From the NCBI RefSeq assembly GCF_025751515.1, contig NZ_JAOWLE010000001.1, positions 186,001 to 250,000 of the forward strand: a stretch of DNA of 64,000 nt, in the 5' to 3' direction. Made by a program: the position numbers and the translations under genes. Positions 16,174 to 24,330 of this stretch are shown here, one piece after another. Each line of letters starts with the position of its first letter. The stretch's first letter is position 1. The notes under the pieces were generated by a model that searched no databases, was not told the origin of the DNA, and was given only the letters and a program-made list of their open reading frames with translations. This DNA is from Actibacterium sp. XHP0104 (GTDB taxonomy: Bacteria; Pseudomonadota; Alphaproteobacteria; Rhodobacterales; Rhodobacteraceae).

Positions 16174-17122
16174 CCACGACCTTGCCGGTCGACCGGCGGC
16201 TGCGCAGGAACTCGATCGCCTCGCCGGCCTGATCCAGCGGGAAGGTCTGGCTGATGTGGGGTTTCAGCGCGCCCTGGTCATACCAGGCGAACAGCTGTTT
16301 CATGCTGTCGGTCAGAACCGAAGGCCGGAAATTCAGGTAGCCGCCCCAATACAGGCCCAGCACCGCGATATTCTTGACCAGCAGGTGGTTGGCCGGAATT
16401 TGCGGCACGTCGCCGCTGGCAAAGCCGATGGCAAGGATGCGGGCCTCGGGGTTGCAGGCGCGGAAGGCGGCGCGGAACAGATCGCCGCCCACGGCGTCAT
16501 AGACCACATCGGCGCCGCCCAGGGCCTTGAGCTGCTCGCGGATATCGGGGGCGTCGGCGTCGATCAGGTGCGTGGCACCGGCGGCGCGCGCGACCTCCAG
16601 CTTGTCGGCGCCTCGGGCGATGGCGATGACGGTGGCGCCCATGCGCGCGCCGATCTCGACGGCGGTCAGGCCAACACCGCCGGCCGCGCCCAGTACCACC
16701 AGGTTTTCGCCTGCCTGCAGATGGGCGCGATGGTCCAGCGCGACGTGGCTGGTGCCATAGGCGATCTGAAAGGCGGCGGCGTCCTCAAAGCTCATGCTGT
16801 CGGGCAGGACGGTGCAGCGATCGGCGGGAAAGGCGCCGTAATCGGCCAGGCCGCCCGATCCGGCAAAAACCGCCACCCGCTTGCCCAGCAGATCGGCCGG
16901 TGCGTCGGGGCCGACGGCGGTGACGGTGCCGGCAATCTCCATCCCCAGGGTAAAGGGGTAGGGCGGGGTGTCCTGGTACTTGCCTTGAATCATCAGCATG
17001 TCGGCAAAATTCAGCCCACAAGCGGCGATTTGCACCTGAACCATATCGCCCACGGGTTGAGGTGTGGCACACTCTGTCAGTGTTGGGGTTCCACCGGCTT
17101 CGGCAATCTGAAACGCGCGCAT
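16160..17122 (-). CDS. NADPH:quinone oxidoreductase family protein (zinc-independent MDR)
   Basis: A 320-residue medium-chain dehydrogenase/reductase of the quinone oxidoreductase (QOR) type. A GroES-like N-terminal domain (residues 1-125; CGLNFADMLMIQGKYQ) precedes a Rossmann NADPH site with GAAGGVG at 145-151. The zinc-ligand Cys of true alcohol dehydrogenases is absent, as expected for QOR. These enzymes reduce quinones or enones in oxidative stress. ATG 17122 has an adjacent GGAGACAAGG. The upstream intergenic region carries a tandem TTGCAAAATGCA repeat that may control it. Exact substrate is unknown. Confidence 0.88.
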   Translation of the reverse strand: MRAFQIAEAGGTPTLTECATPQPVGDMVQVQIAACGLNFADMLMIQGKYQDTPPYPFTLGMEIAGTVTAVGPDAPADLLGKRVAVFAGSGGLADYGAFPADRCTVLPDSMSFEDAAAFQIAYGTSHVALDHRAHLQAGENLVVLGAAGGVGLTAVEIGARMGATVIAIARGADKLEVARAAGATHLIDADAPDIREQLKALGGADVVYDAVGGDLFRAAFRACNPEARILAIGFASGDVPQIPANHLLVKNIAVLGLYWGGYLNFRPSVLTDSMKQLFAWYDQGALKPHISQTFPLDQAGEAIEFLRSRRSTGKVVVTTG

Positions 17123-17220
17123 CCTTGTCTCCGTCTGTCGTGTCGGGCTGAACCTAGTCGGCCCGGGCGCGGTTGACCAGACAGGCAATTGGTATTCGTA
17201 AAGGTTGGGCGCTCGGGTTG

Positions 17221-17247
17221 TTGCAAAATGCATTGCAAAATGCAAAA
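17221..17247. promoter_or_regulatory. Tandem TTGCAAAATGCA repeat (candidate ScfR/PccR-type operator)
   Basis: Two perfect 12-bp copies of TTGCAAAATGCA stand back to back at 17221-17232 and 17233-17244, followed by AAA. The 12-mer GCAAAATGCAAA found here also occurs in the pccR leader (29701-29712, opposite strand). The site lies about 100 bp upstream of the quinone oxidoreductase start. The whole gap 17123-17441 (319 bp, AT-rich) has no gene. Confidence 0.45.
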
Positions 17248-17292
17248 CACGCCTAGGGTGAAATTGCAATGTGCGTCACGCGTTAGCTGGTT

Positions 17293-17304
17293 AAGGTTAA
17301 CCTT
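17293..17304. promoter_or_regulatory. 12-bp perfect palindrome in the QOR/XRE divergent region
   Basis: AAGGTTAACCTT is a perfect inverted repeat lying between the divergent oxidoreductase and XRE regulator genes. Small XRE proteins often bind such short dyads near their own promoter, so it may be the autoregulatory operator. A GTTAA half-site extension gives some resemblance to CtrA half-sites, but the required 7-bp spacing is absent. Confidence 0.3.
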
Positions 17305-17441
17305 GTAGGCGAAATTGTGACGGCCAAAAAATAAACTTAACAAAAACATGAACGTAGTGTATTTTCGATTGATAGCACCTGTGATTTGGCACGGTTGGCA
17401 TGAAACTTGCTTTAATACAGGGTAAAGACAGGAGACCGTCC

Positions 17442-17813
17442 ATGAAGCACCCAGTAGACGTCCATGTAGGCAAGCGAGTCCGCCACCGCCGTTGGATGGT
17501 TGGCATGACCCAGCAGCAGCTGGCCGAGCGTGTCGGCATCAAGTTCCAGCAGATTCAGAAATACGAAACCGGCATGAATCGCGTCAGTGCGTCCCGTCTG
17601 TGGGATATCGCCGATGCGCTTGAAGTGCCGGTCAGCTTTTTCTTTGAAGGGCTGGATGCCAAGCAGGCCGAGCGCGAAGTGCCCGAGGGCGTTCCCGCCG
17701 ATATCCTGTCGGACAAAGAGGCGCTGGAGCTGGTGCGGTCTTACTACGCCATTCCGGAAAACCAACGCCGCCGCCTGTTCGAGCTGGCCCGCGTTCTCAG
17801 CGACGCGGCCTAA
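17442..17813 (+). CDS. XRE-family (Cro/CI-type) transcriptional regulator
   Basis: A 123-residue regulator. The helix-turn-helix occupies residues 8-66 (VGKRVRHRRWMVGMTQQQLA, then IKFQQIQKYETGMNRVSASR). The C-terminal 50 residues are helical (ELVRSYYAIPENQRRRLFEL) and probably mediate dimerisation. ATG 17442 has AGGAG 7 nt upstream, so the longer in-frame start is rejected. There is no ligand or protease domain. It is divergent from the quinone oxidoreductase gene and precedes hisN by 85 nt. Targets are unknown; this type is widely conserved in Rhodobacteraceae as a single-domain regulator. Confidence 0.9.
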   Translation: MKHPVDVHVGKRVRHRRWMVGMTQQQLAERVGIKFQQIQKYETGMNRVSASRLWDIADALEVPVSFFFEGLDAKQAEREVPEGVPADILSDKEALELVRSYYAIPENQRRRLFELARVLSDAA

Positions 17814-17898
17814 GCCTATGCCTTGACGTGCCGCCCGGCGGGGGCTACCGCCAAAGGGCGGCACGGGGCTCTCCCGGCCGGATGCCGGGGTGTTTTCC

Positions 17899-18699
17899 AT
17901 GATTGATCAAGACCGTGACCAGCTGATCGCCACCGCTCGCGCGCTGGCCGATGTCGCGCGCACCGAGACCCTGGCGCATTTCCGGGGCGGGGCGCTGGGC
18001 ATCGAAAGCAAGCTGTCGGGCGGGTTCGATCCGGTCACAGTGGCCGATCGCGGGGCCGAGGCCGCCATGCGCGCCATCCTGGCCGAGGCGCGGCCGCAAG
18101 ATGCCATCCTGGGCGAAGAATTCGGTACGCAGGCGGGCACGTCGGGCCTGACCTGGGTGATTGATCCCATCGACGGCACGCGCGGCTACATGTCGGGCAC
18201 GCCCACATGGGGCGTTCTGATCGCCGTATCCGACGATACCGGCCCGCGACTGGGCATCATCGACCAACCCTATATCGGCGAGCGGTTGATCGGCGGCCTT
18301 GGCCTTGCCGAATTCACCGGCCCGCATGGTGCGCGCGCGCTGAAAACCATGGCGCCGCGTGCGCTGGACCAGGCGGTAATCTTTACCACCTTCCCCGAGG
18401 TCGGCACCGAGGCCGAAGGTGCGGCCTTTCACGAGCTGGCCCGCCACTGCCGCCTGACGCGCTATGGGATGGATTGCTATGCCTATGCGCTGTTGGCGCT
18501 GGGGCAGATCGACCTTGTGGTCGAGGCTGGCCTCAACCCCTATGACATTCACGCCCCCATCGCGGTGATCGAGGCCGCGGGCGGCATTGTCACCGACTGG
18601 CGCGGGCGGCCTGCTCATGCGGGCGGGCGGGTGCTGGCGGCGGCGAACCCGGACATCCACGCAGCGGCGCTGGAGTTTCTTTCACAAGCCGGCGAATAA
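17899..18699 (+). CDS. hisN: Inositol monophosphatase-family histidinol-phosphatase
   Basis: A 266-residue Mg2+-dependent phosphatase of the IMPase superfamily. Metal motifs are GEEFG at residues 72-76 and WVIDPIDGT ending at 94, plus the C-terminal DIHAPIAVIEAAGG with its metal Asp. The N-terminal pattern FDPVTVADRGAEAAMRAI and the Gly-Tyr after DGTR favour the HisN branch, which dephosphorylates L-histidinol phosphate in histidine synthesis; a general inositol or sugar phosphatase remains possible. The ATG is preceded by GCCGGGG. It lies 3 nt upstream of 8-oxoguanine deaminase, implying a shared transcript. Confidence 0.82.
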   Translation: MIDQDRDQLIATARALADVARTETLAHFRGGALGIESKLSGGFDPVTVADRGAEAAMRAILAEARPQDAILGEEFGTQAGTSGLTWVIDPIDGTRGYMSGTPTWGVLIAVSDDTGPRLGIIDQPYIGERLIGGLGLAEFTGPHGARALKTMAPRALDQAVIFTTFPEVGTEAEGAAFHELARHCRLTRYGMDCYAYALLALGQIDLVVEAGLNPYDIHAPIAVIEAAGGIVTDWRGRPAHAGGRVLAAANPDIHAAALEFLSQAGE

Positions 18700-18702
18700 G
18701 CC

Positions 18703-20040
18703 ATGACACACATCCTGATCCGCGGCGCCGACACGATCCTGACCATGGACGACGCGCGGCGTGAGCTGTCGGGTGCCGACATCCGGCTGCAAGGCGGGGT
18801 GATCACCGAGATCGGGCAGGGCTTGCATCCCGGCGATGCCGAGCTGGTGCATGCGCAGGGCTGTGTCGTCACGCCGGGATTGGTGAACACCCATCACCAC
18901 CTCTATCAGACGCTGACCCGCGCGGTGCCGGGCGGGCAGGATGCGCTGTTGTTTGGCTGGCTGAAAACGCTCTATCCGATCTGGGCGCGGTTCGGGCCCG
19001 ATGAGATGTTCACCTCGGCGCAGGTCGGGCTGGCAGAGCTGGCCTTGTCTGGCTGCTCGATGACGTCCGATCACCTCTATCTTTACCCCAATGGCGCGCG
19101 GCTTGATGACACGATCCATGCCGCGGCCGAGGTGGGGCTGCGGTTTCACCCGACGCGCGGGGCCATGAGCATCGGCGAAAGCGCGGGCGGGTTGCCGCCC
19201 GACAGTCTGGTCGAGCGCGAGGCGGATATCCTGAGTGATTGCATCCGCGTGATCGACGCCTTTCACGATGCGCGCGAGGGCGCGATGGTGCGGGTGGGCG
19301 TGGCGCCCTGTTCGCCGTTCTCCGTCAGCCGAGAGCTGATGCGCGATGCCGCGTTGCTGGCGCGCGACAAGGGGGTGATGCTGCACACCCACCTGGCCGA
19401 GAATGACGAGGATATCGCCTATAGCCAGGCGCAGTTCGGCTGTCGGCCCGGCCAATATGCCGAAGATCTGGGTTGGACCGGCGCCGATGTCTGGCATGCC
19501 CATTGCGTCAAGTTGGACGGGCAAGAGCTTGACCTGTTTTCGAAATCTGGCACCGGAGTCGCTCATTGCCCCTGTTCGAACTGCCGCCTTGGCAGCGGTA
19601 TTGCGCCGGTGCGTGCAATGCGGGATGCGGGTGTCAAGGTGGGGCTGGGCGTTGATGGCTCGGCCAGCAATGACGCGGGTAACCTGGTGCTGGAGGCGCG
19701 GCAGGCCATGCTGTTGCAGCGGGTCGCCAATGGCGCCGTTGCCATGAGCGCGCGCGAGGCGTTAGAGATCGCCACGCGCGGCGGGGCGCAGGTTCTGGGC
19801 CGCGATGATTGCGGGCAGATCGCGGTTGGCAAGCGCGCCGATATCGCGCTTTGGGATGTCAGCGGCATCGACAGCGCCGGCAGCTGGGACAAGGCGGCGC
19901 TGTTGCTGGCAGGCCCGACCCGTGTGCGCGATCTGTTTGTCGAAGGCCGCCAAGTGGTGCGCGGCGGGCAGATGGCAACGATCGACCTGCCGCGCGTGAT
20001 CGAGCGGCAGAATGCGCTTGCCGAAGCTTTGGCTTGTTAG
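18703..20040 (+). CDS. 8-oxoguanine deaminase (COG0402 amidohydrolase)
   Basis: A 445-residue metal-dependent amidohydrolase. Metal ligands are visible: His64 and His66 in NTHHHLYQTL, His230 in MLHTHLAEN, His267 in WHAHCVK and Asp318 in GLGVDGSASND. The LYQTLTRAVPG and HLYLYPNG segments match the 8-oxoguanine/isocytosine deaminase group rather than atrazine chlorohydrolases, from which many mis-annotations stem. Product would be urate from 8-oxoguanine. It follows hisN by 3 nt and runs head-on into the guanine deaminase gene, 10 bp away, forming a purine-salvage or catabolic cluster. Confidence 0.85.
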   Translation: MTHILIRGADTILTMDDARRELSGADIRLQGGVITEIGQGLHPGDAELVHAQGCVVTPGLVNTHHHLYQTLTRAVPGGQDALLFGWLKTLYPIWARFGPDEMFTSAQVGLAELALSGCSMTSDHLYLYPNGARLDDTIHAAAEVGLRFHPTRGAMSIGESAGGLPPDSLVEREADILSDCIRVIDAFHDAREGAMVRVGVAPCSPFSVSRELMRDAALLARDKGVMLHTHLAENDEDIAYSQAQFGCRPGQYAEDLGWTGADVWHAHCVKLDGQELDLFSKSGTGVAHCPCSNCRLGSGIAPVRAMRDAGVKVGLGVDGSASNDAGNLVLEARQAMLLQRVANGAVAMSAREALEIATRGGAQVLGRDDCGQIAVGKRADIALWDVSGIDSAGSWDKAALLLAGPTRVRDLFVEGRQVVRGGQMATIDLPRVIERQNALAEALAC

Positions 20041-20050
20041 TCCCTGATAC

Positions 20051-21343
20051 CTAACGGGAAACCCGTTTTCCATTCACCCAGACATCGGCAATCGCGCGGT
20101 CGTCGCCCATCATGATCGTTGGGAACAGCGCCTCCCACAGGTCATTGGCCTGGGCCGCGCGCTGGGCGATGGCGGGGGTCGAGGACAGGTTCAGCACGAT
20201 CAGGTCGGCCTCTAGCCCCTCGGCTAGGTTGCCGATCAGGTGATCCAGGTGCAGCGACCGTGCGGCGCCCTGTGTGGCTAGCCAATACAGCTGGGACGGA
20301 TGCAGAGGGTTGTGGCGCAGCTGGGCGATCTCATAGGCGGCGGCCATGGTGCGCAGCATCGAAAAGGACGACCCGCCCCCGGTATCGGTGGCCAGCCCGA
20401 TGCGGTGGCCCTCGGCCATCAGCCCGCCCATGTCGAACAGGCCCGACCCGATGAACGTGTTCGAGGTGGGGCAGTGGATCAGGCTGGCATCGGCCTCTTT
20501 CAGGCGGTCGCGCTCGCGGTCTTCGAGATAGATCGCGTGGCCAAACAACGCGCCGCGCCCCAGCAGCCCGTGCTGTTCGTAGGTGTCCAGATAGTCGCGC
20601 GCGTCGGGGAAGAGGCCGCGCACCCAGGCGACCTCATCGACCTGCTCGCTAAGGTGGGTCTGCATCAGGCAGTCGGGGTATTCGGCCCATAGCGCGCCCA
20701 GCGCGGCCAGTTGTTCCGGGGTTGAGGTCGGCGAAAAACGAGGGGTAATAACGTAATGATTACGGTTATATCCGTGCCATTGTTCAAGTAATGCCTTAGA
20801 TTGATCATAGGCGATTTGCGGCGTGTCGCGCAGGCCTTCGGGCGCGTTGCGGTCCATGCAGGTCTTGCCGCCCAGCACCCGCATCCCGCGCGCGCTGGCG
20901 GCGGTGAAATAGGCATCGACGCTGGCCGGGTGGATCGTGCAATAGCTGCATACGGTGGTGGTGCCATTGGCCAGCAAAAGGTCGAGATAGCGGTTGGCGA
21001 TCTCGGTCGCATAGGCGGGATCGGCGAATTTCATCTCTTGCGGAAAGGTGTAATCGTTCAGCCAGTCGATCAGCCGCTTGCCCCAACTGGCGATCATCGC
21101 GGTCTGGGGGTAATGCGCGTGTGCATCGACAAAGCCCGCCGTGATCAGCGCGTCGCCGTAATCGTGCAGGGTGGCGTCGGGGTGCGCGGTGCGCAGGGTG
21201 GCGCCATCGGCCACGGCCTGAACCCGTCCGTTTTCGATCAGCACGCCGCCATGGGCCATGTGCCGGGCCGCGTCGGGGCCCTCGGCAAACGGGTCGGCCT
21301 GATAGGCCAGCGTCTGGCCAAGTAGCAGGGTTTTTCCGGTCAT
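20051..21343 (-). CDS. guaD: Guanine deaminase
   Basis: A 430-residue zinc amidohydrolase converting guanine to xanthine. The first metal motif is FVDAHAHYPQ with His75 and His77; guanine deaminase signatures follow: RLIDWLNDYTFP, YCTIHPASVDAYF, QTHLSEQVDEV and HCPTSNTFIGSGL. Residues 181-203 (20735-20803) are encoded by strikingly AT-rich codons (TTA, GGA, ATT, GTT, CGT; only 6 of 23 third positions G or C), unlike the rest of the gene, though the protein motif is intact. It is convergent with 8-oxoguanine deaminase and divergent from mgtE. Confidence 0.93.
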   Translation of the reverse strand: MTGKTLLLGQTLAYQADPFAEGPDAARHMAHGGVLIENGRVQAVADGATLRTAHPDATLHDYGDALITAGFVDAHAHYPQTAMIASWGKRLIDWLNDYTFPQEMKFADPAYATEIANRYLDLLLANGTTTVCSYCTIHPASVDAYFTAASARGMRVLGGKTCMDRNAPEGLRDTPQIAYDQSKALLEQWHGYNRNHYVITPRFSPTSTPEQLAALGALWAEYPDCLMQTHLSEQVDEVAWVRGLFPDARDYLDTYEQHGLLGRGALFGHAIYLEDRERDRLKEADASLIHCPTSNTFIGSGLFDMGGLMAEGHRIGLATDTGGGSSFSMLRTMAAAYEIAQLRHNPLHPSQLYWLATQGAARSLHLDHLIGNLAEGLEADLIVLNLSSTPAIAQRAAQANDLWEALFPTIMMGDDRAIADVWVNGKRVSR

Positions 21344-21461
21344 CTCGCACCTCTTGTCGGAAACAGCCTAGGGGGCTGCCGCCGCAAGGTAAATCTGCTT
21401 TCGGGCCTGTTGTTGCGTCAAAGCTTTCGCTAATGTTCGGGCAAATCAGCGGGGGCCGGTC

Positions 21462-22847
21462 ATGGCGGATGGCATCGAGGACATCGAGGAACGCGAAGAC
21501 GACAGCTATGCGCTGAACAGTCGTGTTGTGTCTGCGATCCGCCTGGCCATTGCGGCCGGTGATCGTGACCGGCTGGGCGAGCTGCTGGACGAGCTGCATG
21601 CCGCCGACATCGCCGACCTTCTGGAACAGATCGACAGCGCGCAGCGGCGCGAGATCCTGCTGCTGGGCGCGGGCCATATCGACGGCGAGGTTCTGACCGA
21701 ACTGGATGACGCGATCCGCGAAGAGGTGATCGAGTTTCTGCCCAAGGAGCTGCTGTCCGAGGCGGTGCGGGATCTGGATTCGGATGACGTTGTCGATCTG
21801 GTCGAGGATCTGGAAGAGCCGCAGCAGGCCGCGATTCTGGAGGTTCTGGAAGATGCCGACCGTGTGGCGGTCGAGCGGGCGCTGAGCTACCCGGAATACT
21901 CGGCCGGCCGTCTGATGCAGCGCGAGGTCGTTGCCGCGCCCGAGCATTGGAACGTGGGCGAGGCGATTGATTACCTGCGCAAGAACAAGGCCGATCTGCC
22001 CGATCAGTTCTACCACCTGATCGTGGTCGATCCGCGGATGCGGCCGGTGGGATATGTCACGCTGGGCAAGCTGTTGTCTTCGTCCCGCAAGGTGACGCTG
22101 CTTGAGATCCTGGAAGACAGTTTCCGCACCATCCCGGTGATGCAGCCCGAATCCGAGGTCGCCTATGCGTTCAACCAGTATCACCTGATCTCGGCCCCGG
22201 TGGTCGACGACGACGGGCGGCTGGTGGGTGTCATCACCATCGACGACGCGATGATCGTTCTGGATGAAGAGCACGAAGAAGACATCATGCGCCTGGCCGG
22301 TGTCGGTGAAAGCAGCCTGTCGGACCGCGTGATCGAAACCACCAAGCGGCGCCTACCCTGGCTGGGGGTCAACCTGGTGACGGCGATCCTGGCGTCGCTG
22401 GTGATTGACCAGTTCGAAGACACCATCGCCCAGCTGGTGGCGCTGGCGGTCTTGATGCCGATCGTGGCCTCGATGGGCGGCAATGCCGGCACGCAAAGCC
22501 TGACCGTGGCGGTGCGCGCGATTGCGACCAAGGACTTGACCGGCTCGAACCTGTGGCGCGTCGTTCGACGCGAGGTTCTGGTGGGCGCGGTGAACGGGGT
22601 GATCTTTGCGGTGGTCATGGGGCTGGTCGGGCTGTTGTGGTTCAGCTCGCCCATGCTGGGCGCGGTGATCGGGATCGCGATGGTGGTGAACCTGGTGATC
22701 GCCGGGCTGGCCGGGATCGTGATCCCGGTGACGCTGGAAAAAGCGGGGGTCGACCCGGCGCTGGCCTCGGGGGCGTTTGTGACGACAGTGACCGATGTGG
22801 TGGGCTTTTTCGCCTTCCTTGGTCTTGCGTCTGTGATGCTGCTGTGA
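21462..22847 (+). CDS. mgtE: Magnesium transporter MgtE
   Basis: A 461-residue homodimeric Mg2+ channel. Its three parts are clear: a superhelical acidic N domain (about 20-135, LLDELHAADIADLLEQIDSA), tandem CBS domains (about 140-260, LMQREVVAAPEH and VVDDDGRLVGVITIDD) that sense cytosolic Mg2+, and a five-helix membrane domain (about 285-460) with PIVASMGGNAGTQSL. No Mg2+ riboswitch is apparent in the 118-nt leader. The last four bases overlap the start of the 5-formyl-THF cyclo-ligase gene. Confidence 0.95.
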   Translation: MADGIEDIEEREDDSYALNSRVVSAIRLAIAAGDRDRLGELLDELHAADIADLLEQIDSAQRREILLLGAGHIDGEVLTELDDAIREEVIEFLPKELLSEAVRDLDSDDVVDLVEDLEEPQQAAILEVLEDADRVAVERALSYPEYSAGRLMQREVVAAPEHWNVGEAIDYLRKNKADLPDQFYHLIVVDPRMRPVGYVTLGKLLSSSRKVTLLEILEDSFRTIPVMQPESEVAYAFNQYHLISAPVVDDDGRLVGVITIDDAMIVLDEEHEEDIMRLAGVGESSLSDRVIETTKRRLPWLGVNLVTAILASLVIDQFEDTIAQLVALAVLMPIVASMGGNAGTQSLTVAVRAIATKDLTGSNLWRVVRREVLVGAVNGVIFAVVMGLVGLLWFSSPMLGAVIGIAMVVNLVIAGLAGIVIPVTLEKAGVDPALASGAFVTTVTDVVGFFAFLGLASVMLL

Positions 22848-23398
22848 CCGACGCGGCCGCGCAGAAGGCGCAGCTGCGCAAGACCTGTCTGGCCGCGCGC
22901 GGGGCGCTGAACACGCCCGAACGCGCGGCGGCTGCGGCAGAGCATCTCTATCAGGCTTTGTTGCCCCATCAGGGCAAGGTGATCTCGGGCTATGCCGCCA
23001 TGCGGTCCGAGGTTGACCCGATGCCGGCGCTGGCGCGGCTCGATGCGCAGATCTGTCTGCCGGTGGTGGTGGGCAAGGCGCAGCCGCTGGCCTTTCGCGA
23101 ATGGCGCCCCGGCACCGAGATGGTCGAGGGTGCCTTTGGCGCGATGATCCCGGCCCATGGCGCCGAGCTGGAGCCGCAGGTGCTGGTCGTGCCGCTGGCC
23201 GCCTTTGACGGGCGCGGTCTGCGGCTGGGCTATGGCGGCGGGTTCTACGACCGCACGCTGGAAAAGCTGCGCGCCGCCGGGCCGGTGCTGGCGGTGGGGT
23301 TTGCCTTTGCCGGGCAGAGGGTTGCGGCCCTGCCGCCCGACCCGCATGATCAACCGCTTGACCTGATCGTCACCGAGGACGGTCTGCACCGGTTCTAG
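22844..23398 (+). CDS. 5-formyltetrahydrofolate cyclo-ligase
   Basis: A 184-residue enzyme that converts 5-formyl-THF to 5,10-methenyl-THF using ATP. The family signature LRLGYGGGFYDRTL lies in the C-terminal third; AMRSEVDPMPAL and LVVPLAAFDGRGL are the other conserved strands. The start is GTG 22844, overlapping the mgtE stop (GTGA), which fits the usual N-terminus (AQKAQLRKTCLAAR). The frame is open further upstream inside mgtE, but that part has no family match. Translational coupling to mgtE is likely; the functional link is not obvious. Confidence 0.9.
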   Translation: MTDAAAQKAQLRKTCLAARGALNTPERAAAAAEHLYQALLPHQGKVISGYAAMRSEVDPMPALARLDAQICLPVVVGKAQPLAFREWRPGTEMVEGAFGAMIPAHGAELEPQVLVVPLAAFDGRGLRLGYGGGFYDRTLEKLRAAGPVLAVGFAFAGQRVAALPPDPHDQPLDLIVTEDGLHRF

Positions 23399-23435
23399 TC
23401 TTGCCCTTGGGCCGTTCAGGCCCTAGGCATGGGGC

Positions 23436-24248
23436 ATGAAGATCCTGTTTCTGGGCGATGTGATGGGCCGGGCCGGGCGCAAGGCCATCACCGAACGCCT
23501 TCCCAAGCTGCGGGCCGATTGGGGCCTCGATTTCGTTGTCGTCAACGCCGAGAACGCGACCTCGGGCGCGGGCGTCAGTGCGGAGCATGCCAAGGCTCTG
23601 CTGGATGCGGGGGCCGATTGCCTGACGCTGGGCGATCATGCCTTTGACCAAAAGGACATGCTGAGCTTCATCAACCAGGAGCCGCGCATCATCCGCCCGC
23701 TGAACTACGCCACCGAGGCCCCTGGTAAGGGCGCCCGGCTGTTCACCGCGGCTGGCGGGCGCAAGGTTCTGGTGGCGCAGGTGCTGGGCCAGGTCTTTAT
23801 GAAACGCCCCTTTGCCGATCCGTTTTCGGCCATCGATGCCGAACTGCGCCGCCATCCGCTGGGCGGGCTGGCGCAGGCCACGCTGGTCGACATGCATTGC
23901 GAGGCCACGTCGGAAAAGATGGCCATGGGTCATTGGTGCGACGGGCGGGCCAGTGTGGTGGTGGGAACCCATACCCATGTGCCCACGGGCGACGCGATGA
24001 TCCTGCCGGGCGGCACGGCCTATCAGACCGATGCCGGCATGTGCGGCGATTACAACTCGATCATCGGGATGGACAAGGCCGAGCCGATGCGCCGGTTCAT
24101 CACCGGCATGGCCAAGTCGCGCTTTACCCCCGCCAATGGCGAGGCCACGCTGTCGGGTCTTTATGTCGAGACCGACGATCGCACCGGTAAGGCAAAACGC
24201 CTGGAAATGGTGCGCCAGGGCGGGCTGTTGCAGGCGTCAAACCCCTGA
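23436..24248 (+). CDS. YmdB-like metallophosphoesterase (TIGR00282 family)
   Basis: A 270-residue calcineurin-like phosphoesterase. Dimetal motifs are FLGDVMG (near residue 8), VVNAENATSG, LTLGDHAFDQKD and GTHTHVPTGD. This matches the TIGR00282/YmdB family, reported in Bacillus as a 2',3'-cyclic nucleotide phosphodiesterase with effects on RNA turnover and development. The role in alphaproteobacteria is not known. The gene lies 37 nt downstream of the cyclo-ligase gene on the same strand. Confidence 0.88.
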   Translation: MKILFLGDVMGRAGRKAITERLPKLRADWGLDFVVVNAENATSGAGVSAEHAKALLDAGADCLTLGDHAFDQKDMLSFINQEPRIIRPLNYATEAPGKGARLFTAAGGRKVLVAQVLGQVFMKRPFADPFSAIDAELRRHPLGGLAQATLVDMHCEATSEKMAMGHWCDGRASVVVGTHTHVPTGDAMILPGGTAYQTDAGMCGDYNSIIGMDKAEPMRRFITGMAKSRFTPANGEATLSGLYVETDDRTGKAKRLEMVRQGGLLQASNP

Positions 24249-24330
24249 GGGCGCGGGCCATGCAGTCTGTACTTGTGTGGGGACGGGGCCACGCTAAAGT
24301 GGGCGTGATGCGGAGCAGGGCCCTCACAGA

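Noticed and set aside
17385-17400. TGGCACGGTTGGCAT as a sigma-54 promoter for the XRE gene
   Set aside because: The GG and GC elements are 10 bp apart, not the required 12 bp.
21344-21461. Magnesium riboswitch upstream of mgtE
   Set aside because: The 118-nt leader has no recognisable M-box features and is too short for one.
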